Below are positions 56,072 through 64,000 of a stretch of DNA of 64,000 nt, piece by piece. Numbering within the stretch: the stretch's first letter is position 1; the number at the start of each line of letters is the position of its first letter. The position numbers and the translations under genes were made by a program. Origin of the DNA: Paralithodes platypus (taxonomy: Eukaryota; Arthropoda; Malacostraca; Decapoda; Lithodidae); the NCBI GenBank assembly GCA_032716605.1, contig CM064505.1, forward strand, positions 46,845,814-46,909,813, written 5' to 3'. The notes under the pieces were generated by a model that made no database searches, was not told where the DNA came from, and saw nothing but the letters and a program-made list of their open reading frames with translations.

Positions 56072-58260
56072 GTGCAAACTGACCGAGAAATTTACGAACA
56101 AATTGCAGATGTAAGTAACTCACAAGATACCGTAATTTTTGGCGACTTTAATTTACCTGTGACCAAGTGGGGCGATACTCTTACTCTTATTGTACTTGCA
56201 ACAAAAGAAGAATTAATAGAGAATTTGAATGTTGGTGATGAATTCAGTAACAGCGACCATCGTACGATAACTTTCACTTTAAAGTTTACTAGTAACGAAC
56301 CAAATAGTAGCATCGAAAAAGTCCCTAATTTCAAGAAAGCAAACTTCCATAAACTTAGAGCTATGTTTAAAGAAACTGACTGGCGCTATTTAATTAACAA
56401 TAACGACATAAATACATCTTGGAAGTTATTCGAAACCACTTACCTAAAAGCAGTGCAAGACTGCATACCATCGAAAATACGGCATCCAGGCCATAATAAT
56501 AAGCCCAAATGGTGGAATAAAGATATTTCAAACTGCCTGCTTGCTAAAAAATTTGCTAATGATAGATTAAAATCCTCACAAAATGACGAAGAACGGCTGA
56601 AATTTGTAGAGCTACGACGCAAAGCCAAAAAGTTAATTAAGCAAAGTAAAAAGACCTTAGAGTTACATATTGTGAATCAAAGTAAAACAAACCCGAAAGA
56701 ATTCTATAGTTATATCAGAAAGAAAAAAGTAGTTACTTCAACTGTTGGACCGTTAGTCGATGAAAATGGAGAATACACCAAAGACGAAGTACAAATGAGT
56801 AATGCCCTCAATACCTTCTTTACATCAATTTTTACAACAGAAGACCTCAGTGATATCCCTACACCATCGCCGATTCAGATTGATAATTCAGATGTTCTAA
56901 GCAATATCACCGTTACAGAGAGAGAAGTATTGAATTGTTTAGATAAACTCAAGGTAAATAAAACGCCTGGACCTGATACAATCTCGCCTAGAGTTCTAAA
57001 GGAAGCTAAGGATGAGCTCTCCAAACCACTGACATTACTATTCAATAAATCCTTGCAGTCTGGAACTATGCCTGATCAGTGGAAGCTAGCCAACGTAACA
57101 CCGATATTCAAAAAAGGCAGCAAATCCCTACCCAGTAACTATCGTCCAATTAGCTTAACCTCAGTTGTATGTAAAATGCTAGAAACGGTCATAAGAGACA
57201 GACTCGTAAATCACTTAGAGGAAAATAACATACTTAAAGATACTCAACACGGCTTTCGTAAAAAACGTTCCTGTTTAACAAACCTCTTAGACTTCTTCCA
57301 CGATATCCTCAACCTCTACGATGAGAGTAAAGCTGTAGATATTATATACCTTGATTTTCAAAAGGCCTTTGACAAAGTTCCCCACAAACGTTTACTGCTA
57401 AAACTAAAAGCGCATGGAATACAAGACGGTGTGTTGAAATGGATATGGCTCAGCGACAGAAAACAAAGAGTAGTCATAAACGGTAAGGCATCTAAATGGA
57501 CCAATGTAAGTAGCGGGATACCCCAGGGATCCGTACTGGGACCAATTCTCTTTCTAATTTACATCAACGACATAGATGAGGGTCTCACCTGTACAATTTC
57601 AAAATTTGCTGACGATACAAAAATTGCAAATAGCGTACTCTCAAAAGAACAAGTTGACGATATGCAACACAATCTAGATAAATTGTCATGTTGGGCCCAA
57701 ATTTGGCAAATGAGTTTCAATGCGGATAAATGTAAAGTACTACATATCGGATACCTAAATGAGAAAGCAAACTATTCGATGAATGGCACTCGGCTTAAGA
57801 ATGTAAACAGAGAAACCGATCTGGGAGTAACAATATCGAGTAACCTAAAACCGAGTCAACAATGTTCAGAAGTTGTTAAGAAGGCAAACAAAATAATTGG
57901 CTTTATAGGCAGGTCATTTGAGCATAAATCCAAAGAAGTTATCCTAACCCTTTACAATTCCTTAGTCCGCCCTCTTCTGGAATACTGCGTTCAATCCTGG
58001 TGCCCTTATTACCAAAAAGATATAAATAAGCTAGAACGAGTTCAACGTAGAGTTACCAAAATTATACCTAGCCTAAAGAACAAACCATACGAAGAGCGTC
58101 TTAGAGAATTAAATTATTTCCTTTAACCCAGCGCAGATTAAGAGGTGACTTAATTCAAGTGTTCAAAATCATCAAAGGCATCGACAATATGAACTGTAGT
58201 AAGTACTTCACTATCGACCAATCTAATTACACGCGGGGAAACGGTTGCAAAATTATTGGT
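56072..58260 (+). mobile_element. CR1-like LINE with a 684-codon ORF (endonuclease internally deleted, RT complete)
   Basis: GDFNLP at residues 24-29 and SDHRTI at about 61-66 are all that remain of the EEP endonuclease. They are normally about 70 or more residues apart, so the domain has lost both its start and its middle. RT is complete: LKVNKTPGPDTISPRVL, NYRPISLTSVVCKMLE, HGFRKKRSCLTNLLDFF, LDFQKAFDKVPHKRLL, GIPQGSVLGPILF (about 483) and FADD (about 512). The ORF stops at 58,126, where other copies continue, and broken coding sequence goes on to about 58,260. This is the longest and youngest-looking copy of the family at 7 and 10 kb. Confidence 0.92.
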
Positions 58261-58261
58261 A

Positions 58262-58590
58262 AATCTTTTAACTCCCTCGAATCTACGAAGGGTACGTAGT
58301 ACCCGTCTTGCAACACAATCCCACCCCTACTCTGTGCAACTCTCCAACCCAAGAGTGAAACGGTATTCACACTTTTTTTCTATTCAACTGCTGAGCTCTG
58401 GAACTCTCTCCCAGAATCAGTCTTTCCCTCTTCCTATGACTTAAATTGCTTTAAACTCCGTTTGTCCAGGTATTTTGGCTCGAACGTCCCTTGATTTTGG
58501 CCCTGTCACTCTTTCAACTCTGGGGGAGGCACTCGATACAGGCAATTATGCCTTTTGTCTCCCTCATTCACATAGAAAGAAGAAAAAAAA
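58262..58590 (+). pseudogene. 3' end of a different LINE fused to the CR1-like copy
   Basis: Abruptly after the shared sequence, frames read RLATQSHPYSVQLSNPRVKR, then (shifted) STAELWNSLPESVFPSSYDL and FKLRLSRYFGSNVP. This is a LINE tail unlike that of the minus-strand copies. A 3'-UTR-like segment (GATACAGGCAATTATGCC) and an A-rich end follow. It could be template switching or deletion between two insertions. Confidence 0.65.
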
Positions 58591-59459
58591 TAGGTACCGG
58601 TAGGCCAGAAATTATGAACCTTAACCTAACTTAAGCCAAGATTTTTTAGTAAAATGTTTGACTTTTCAAATCTTGGATTCTTAAATTATCTATATTTTAT
58701 TTCGCATCTCCCGCTGGAATGACACATATTGGCAGATAGTATAAGATGCGGATATTCTACTAGGGCGATAAAATCGTCAGCTTCAGACCCGGACCTATAA
58801 AATATTAACCGAATGTTTATGAGAGACTTTCATACTATGTCCTCTACCTAAATGTGAATACAATCCTTAACATCTAATCTAGTTCGTCATATAGTCTGCA
58901 TTTACCTCTCAGTACAAACCCCAACACTCTAGCGACCGATGTACCTGAAGGGGCAAGTATTTGGGAGTGTAAATGTGAACTTATTTTTTGTGATAATCTA
59001 TTTATACATATATGCGTCGTTATATTTTTCATTCAAGAGGAGTTACCCATATAATATTGTTTTCTATGTTAATTGAACGAGAGAACAGCGATATTAATTG
59101 GTAAACTATTATAAAATTTTGAAAACCGACTTTTCAAAATATCGACATGTTAATTATTATCTACTATTGTTATTCATTGACATATTTATTATATTTACAT
59201 ATATGGATATATTAACCAATTAAATATTATTCATAAAAAGAAGTTGAAAATCAAATTGTTCCCAAACTCTGCCCAGGTTCTATCTGATGGATGGGCTATT
59301 GTATGATCTTGTCATTTCCAGTTTGGCTTGTGCTTTGATTGGACGTTCATAACACTTGCTCACGTAAAACATCTTTAGTGGACCTTATAGGCCTATAAGT
59401 TATTATAGTGATCGTAAAGTATAATATCGTTGTAACATTGTACGTTTTTCTTATTAAAT

Positions 59460-60065
59460 ATGGAAATAATAAGAGAATACCATCCCCTACTAAAGGGATT
59501 GTGCCTCCTAACATTGGCAGACATCAAAAAGCTTTTGGATACAACATTCTTGGGCGATCACTGGTCACTGATTGAAAATAAGGAACAGTTAAATACTTTT
59601 GTTCTTTCCGAAAACACCGGAAAAATTATCATTGGTTCATCAACCCGTCCTCTTAGGCCCTGGGTTCCTGGCATGCCTTTTAATTCATGCTTTCACGTTT
59701 TAGTTCTATGGCGTTGCAAGGATGGCACGCTAATTCAGTATGACTCTTGTACACAAAAAGTCCATGGTGTTGTGAAGATTGCTGCCCGTAGAATGGGGGA
59801 ACGTAAAGTCTTAACGTTAGAAGGTTGGGACCGCAGGCAGTGGTATGGGGTGGGGTCATGTACATACCATTGTGTAAGTTTTATGCATTATGCCGCCACC
59901 CATACCCTCCTCCCTTCAACCGATCTGTTGGCCTCCTTTGATAACTGTTTTGGAACCTCAGATGTGAAGATTATCCAATATGTTATGAGAATCTTCAAGA
60001 GAAGTACAATATCAGTTAGCTTCTATGAAAAAGATATTCAGAAGTCAAGGATGGTTGTAGAGTAA
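59460..60065 (+). CDS. Putative adenain/Ulp1-type cysteine protease, copy 2
   Basis: Intact 201-codon ORF differing from copy 1 by seven base changes: four silent (codons 7, 53, 54, 119) and three replacements (I16L, Y77C, G140S). Candidate catalytic residues H79, D95, Q127 and C134 are unchanged. Two intact copies with more silent than replacement changes per site hint at constraint, but the numbers are small. Leader and 3' sequences are the same as in copy 1. Family assignment rests on the His-Asp-Gln-Cys order and spacing, not on a database match. Confidence 0.6.
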   Translation: MEIIREYHPLLKGLCLLTLADIKKLLDTTFLGDHWSLIENKEQLNTFVLSENTGKIIIGSSTRPLRPWVPGMPFNSCFHVLVLWRCKDGTLIQYDSCTQKVHGVVKIAARRMGERKVLTLEGWDRRQWYGVGSCTYHCVSFMHYAATHTLLPSTDLLASFDNCFGTSDVKIIQYVMRIFKRSTISVSFYEKDIQKSRMVVE

Positions 60066-60856
60066 CAATAAGAAATAAGAAAGCAAAATACAAAAATCAA
60101 AAGGGGGGTCTAAATCTCGCACTTAAATCTACGAAATCCTATTAATAAACTGGCCACATTTTGCGTGTTCCTTTTAATTCATTGCCGTACCTGCTTTTTC
60201 TTTGTTATTTTCCTAAATCAATTGCAACCTAACCTAAGAAATACGCTTAGTTGCATGTAACAAGATAGTAAAAGTTGTAGTTTGACTGAAACTAGGTAAA
60301 GGTATTGAATGTCATCTGTTAGCTACCGTGAGAGCCTATTGGGGGAGGCAATAGAACAGTAGATAGCGTGGTGGACTGCAAACCAAATGGACCCCAGGTC
60401 GAGTACACGCAAGTTATCTGATCGTTCCTGCTGTCCTATAAATATCCTGGCTACACTGACACACCAATAAAATACCCCCGATAAGCGTCACCAATTCATA
60501 GCATAGAATATGCCTGACCATCTTATTCGAAGATGCTTTGAGCAACTGTATAGATGCTCTCTCCAAATCAAGTGACGTGTATAAATATTGTGTCGTCATC
60601 TAGTGTGGCAGAAAGGAAGCATCCAACACCTTGAAGCTCCAATGTGACCGTCTAGTGTGACACATATGAAGCACCCAACATCTCGAAGCTTCAATCGATA
60701 ATCTCAGGGCTTCATATTAGTTACAGGCTACTGGACAGCCTACAGTCCCAAGGTTGATACATAGAAAACAAAATCGTCTCGTTACAACAGGGGTATCCAC
60801 AACGCCCTTCAACTCAAGACCAAGACCAAGACAACAGGGGTGCGGTTCCAGCTTAA

Positions 60857-61203
60857 GGGGGGTCACCGGCTTTTTTATCTTTCTCTCCTTTCCTCTCTTT
60901 CCCTGGCTTGTATCCATTCGGCCCCATTCAGCCAACTGATTAACGACGTTTAACCCCATCCAGGTGTCGATTTCTTCCTGGCGAGCCAGTATTGTATGGA
61001 GAAATATTTCTATCGAAAAATGTACAAACTTAGTTTGCTGTCAAAACAAAAATATATATACGCTGGCTCGCTACCGCTCGCCAGGAAAATATTGACACCT
61101 GGATGGGGGTATACGTCTTAAAACAGTAGGCTCAATGGGGCCGAAAGGATACAAACCAAAGATAGAGGGAGAGAGAGAGAGAGAACAAGCGAGGTGGGCC
61201 CCC
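60857..61203. mobile_element. TTAA foldback element, family B, inside duplicated unit 2
   Basis: TTAA at 60,853-60,856 and 61,204-61,207. Same position and structure as the element at 31,179-31,529. Confidence 0.88.
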
Positions 61204-61207
61204 TTAA

Positions 61208-61419
61208 CCCGTTCAGTACCAGGGATGTCCTACTCACTCTATTCTGGCAACTATTAGACAATTTTATTCAACTTAGGAAGAACCTCAAGCAATAGCAAGG
61301 CTTCCCACTATCTCAACCAACCCTTTAACTACCATAGATCCTTCCTAAGTTGCATACTATCGTCTAAATAAGGATAGAATAAAATATAATAACACACGTC
61401 GCTGGTACTCAAAGGGTTT
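61208..61419. mobile_element. TTAA foldback element, family F, inside duplicated unit 2
   Basis: Shares the TTAA at 61,204-61,207 with the family-B element. Counterpart of 31,534-31,735. Confidence 0.8.
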
Positions 61420-61486
61420 CTGAATCAGGGTCTAGTTCCAGACTTCCTCACCAGCTCCCAGATATCATTAGGACACTAGGATTGAG

Positions 61487-61731
<245 letters not shown>

Positions 61732-61891
61732 TTAAATACCACTGCCTAAACATTACGTTAGTTCACTTTATGACCCCATGCCGAGTGGACAGTATTCGAT
61801 GTCTGACAATCTTATTATACGAAGGAAATCAAGCAACAACACATATAGTATATCATGCTGAGTTGGCGATAATTGATGCCTGACCATTTTA

Positions 61892-62101
61892 GCCCCTTCT
61901 GTACCGGTGCCGTTTTTTTTTATCTTTATTCAGGCTCGTATTAGACGATTGTATTCAGTGTACAAAGGTCTTCCCGCAATTGTAAGGCTTCGAATTATGT
62001 CACTTAACTCTTTATATGACCACAGATCCTGTTTAAACTGCACAAAATCGTGTACATATAGCTAGAATAAAATTAAAAAGACGTCACCGGTAGAGAAGGG
62101 G
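61892..62101. mobile_element. TTAA-type foldback element, family F
   Basis: CCCCTTCTGTACCGGTGCCG at the left, and the complementary GTCACCGGTAGAGAAGGGG then TTAA (62,102-62,105) at the right. Inner parts are more diverged than in other copies. Confidence 0.72.
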
Positions 62102-62171
62102 TTAAATTCGTTGATCATGCCGAGTTGACGATAGTTGATGTCTGGTGGTCTTCTTCTAGTTGATCCCTTAA

Positions 62172-62380
62172 GCCGGTATCACACGAGAGCTTTTATAGTC
62201 AACAGTCGATAATCAACGATATTCTGGCAACATTTCTGGAATATTTTGCCCTGGTATCGGTAACTAGAGTGATGGTAGATGAATTTAGGTGACCAAAATA
62301 TTTCAAATGTTGACCTCATAAGCTGCCAGACCAGTGTTGAGGATAAATGTTGAGGGAAAAATCGCTCGTGTGATACCGGC
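62172..62380. mobile_element. TTAA foldback element, family D
   Basis: TTAA at 62,168-62,171 and 62,381-62,384. Inverted ends are GCCGGTATCACACGAG and CTCGTGTGATACCGGC. Confidence 0.9.
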
Positions 62381-62384
62381 TTAA

Positions 62385-62746
62385 GGGGGATGGGCCGGTT
62401 TTCTGGACCACTTTCTCCCTCATGTTTAGCCCCTTTAGTTTTCAGATGTTAAGATGTTTGCCCCATTAGTTAGTCGATTTTAAGACCTTTCGCCCCATTT
62501 CTTCGTCAATATTTAGACCTTTCATGCTATTTAGGTGTCGATTTTTTCCCTGGCGAACGATAGTGAGCCTGTAATGTTGGAAGAACCGGCCTTTGGCCGG
62601 GAAATTTTTCTACCGAAAAATGTACAAATTAATTTAGAAGGGGGATCTAATGGATTTTTTTTTTAAATTCGATGGAGGTCTAGGGAAGAAACTAGAAAAA
62701 AAAATGAATACATGCAAAAATCGCCCAAAAAGTGAACCATCTCCCC
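62385..62746. mobile_element. TTAA foldback element, family A
   Basis: Begins GGGGGATGGGCCGGTTTTCT directly at the TTAA that ends the family-D element. Core CCTGGCGAACGATAGTGAGCC, CCGGCCTTTGGCCGG hairpin, right end CATCTCCCC and TTAA at 62,747-62,750. Confidence 0.88.
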
Positions 62747-63094
62747 TTAAGTCTGCCTATACCTTCTCCCGAGTTTAATTAGTATCCATGTCTGACCATC
62801 TGAGTTGACGGCCCCCCCCCCCCCCAGTTTATCCATATGTCTGACTCTACCATTTCCCGAGTTCAATTGACCACTTGCGAGTTTCAAGCTATAAGAAAAT
62901 TGGAGCTATAGATATTGATATTTAGCAGAATTACCAACATAAAAACAAATTCAGTAAACTTTCTCATCATCGGAAACCTACATCATAATTGCATTTCTGT
63001 TTGATATCGATGTTTATGGCTCCAACTTCCTTATAGCCTGAAACTCGCAAGTGGTCAATTAGTATCCATGTCTGACCACCTCCTGAGTTGACGT

Positions 63095-63362
<268 letters not shown>

Positions 63363-63561
63363 CGGTACAGTTGTCCCTCCTATAGTGCGACTCCTCTTCC
63401 TAGGTTTGAAATGGTTCACATAAACAAAGTGACACTATTGATGATATTGGCTAATGTGACACTCCCCCTGTTGTTACCACCCAGCAGATAGATAGCTTCA
63501 TATTACCGAGAAAGAGTTCGCTGATATTATTATACTTATAATTATGATGATGATGATTATT

Positions 63562-63649
63562 ATTATTATTATTAGTAGTAGTAGTAGTAGTAGTAGTAGT
63601 TGTAGTTGTAGTAGTAGTAGTAGTACTGTAGTAGTATTTTTATTATTAT

Positions 63650-63690
<41 letters not shown>

Positions 63691-63695
63691 ATAGT
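63562..63695 (+). repeat. (TTA)n(GTA)n trinucleotide tract
   Basis: ATT then AGT/GTA repeats. They abut the reverse-transcriptase fragment below. Confidence 0.95.
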
Positions 63696-63706
63696 AGGAA
63701 AACAAC

Positions 63707-64000
63707 CAGAACACACGACGTGGATCAGCTCTGAAATCAATGGAAGGAACCACACAAGGTGACCCCGTAGCAATGGCAATGTATGCATTAGGTCTTACAG
63801 TGGTGCAAACCTTAATAAGTCATGAGGCGACGCAAGTCAAGCAGGTGGCCTATGCAGACGATCTCACTGGAGCGGGAAAAGTCAATGATCTAAAGCACTG
63901 GTGGGAGCAAGTATCACGTGTAGGCCCAGAAATAAGGTACCGTCCAAATGCCAGCAAGTCAATACTAATAGTAAAACCAGAACATTATGAAAGTGCTGTA
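63707..64000 (+). pseudogene. Start of a reverse-transcriptase fragment running off the window
   Basis: An open frame reads SALKSMEGTTQGDPVAMAMY, QVAYADDLTGAGKVNDLKHW and YRPNASKSILIVKPEHYESA to the last base. EGTTQGDP and YADD are the RT template-grip and catalytic boxes. The WW...GP...Y.PNASKS.L pattern is unlike the CR1, 2A-LINE or Gypsy RTs here, so it is a separate retroelement class that I cannot name. The upstream part is replaced by a trinucleotide repeat. Confidence 0.8.

Overview
The window is eukaryotic, most likely from an arthropod and plausibly a decapod crustacean. It has split exons with GT/AG junctions, very many long dinucleotide and trinucleotide repeats, CR1/jockey-type and other LINEs, a Ty3/Gypsy LTR element, tRNA-derived SINEs, dense small foldback (MITE-like) elements, and one 100-base assembly gap (3,550-3,649). 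Nothing looks prokaryotic. The taxonomic call is an inference from repeat style; no marker gene settles it.

Layout. 1-5,060: a broken LINE, then unrecognised sequence, the gap, and a 22/23-bp minisatellite. 5,100-28,000: intergenic sequence of microsatellites, minisatellites (26 bp at 14.6-15.5 kb, 14 bp at 24.2-24.5 kb), foldback elements with TTAA or TA target sites, and 5'-truncated LINE pieces. 29,160-31,950: a unit with one intact 201-codon ORF that looks like an adenain/Ulp1-type cysteine protease. It recurs almost unchanged at 58,836-61,643. 33,500-53,583: a plus-strand carboxylesterase/cholinesterase-fold gene seen as five clear in-frame exons (35,891; 37,742; 50,441; 52,237; 53,491) plus a candidate signal-peptide exon at 33,500. 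The nucleophile position reads Gly-Glu-Ala-Ser-Gly instead of Gly-Glu-Ser-Ala-Gly, so the product is probably non-catalytic. Exons for the N-terminal half before 35,891 and for the C-terminus were not found.

The 12.6-kb intron between 37,853 and 50,441 holds a three-level nest. A Gypsy element (about 37,945-49,527) has its 3' LTR split by an almost full-length LINE (42,960-47,425, 13-bp target duplication), whose reverse transcriptase is split by a tRNA-derived SINE (45,872-46,330). The LINE carries a 2A-like ribosome-skipping motif followed by a PHD-like zinc finger, then endonuclease and reverse transcriptase. 54-64 kb: further foldback elements (some nested or abutting at shared target sites), a chimeric CR1-like LINE with a 684-codon ORF, the second protease unit, microsatellites, and the start of another reverse transcriptase running off the window.

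The strongest candidates for something new are the duplicated protease ORF, the catalytically altered esterase, the 2A-bearing LINE, and the TTAA foldback families that share an internal core but have different ends.
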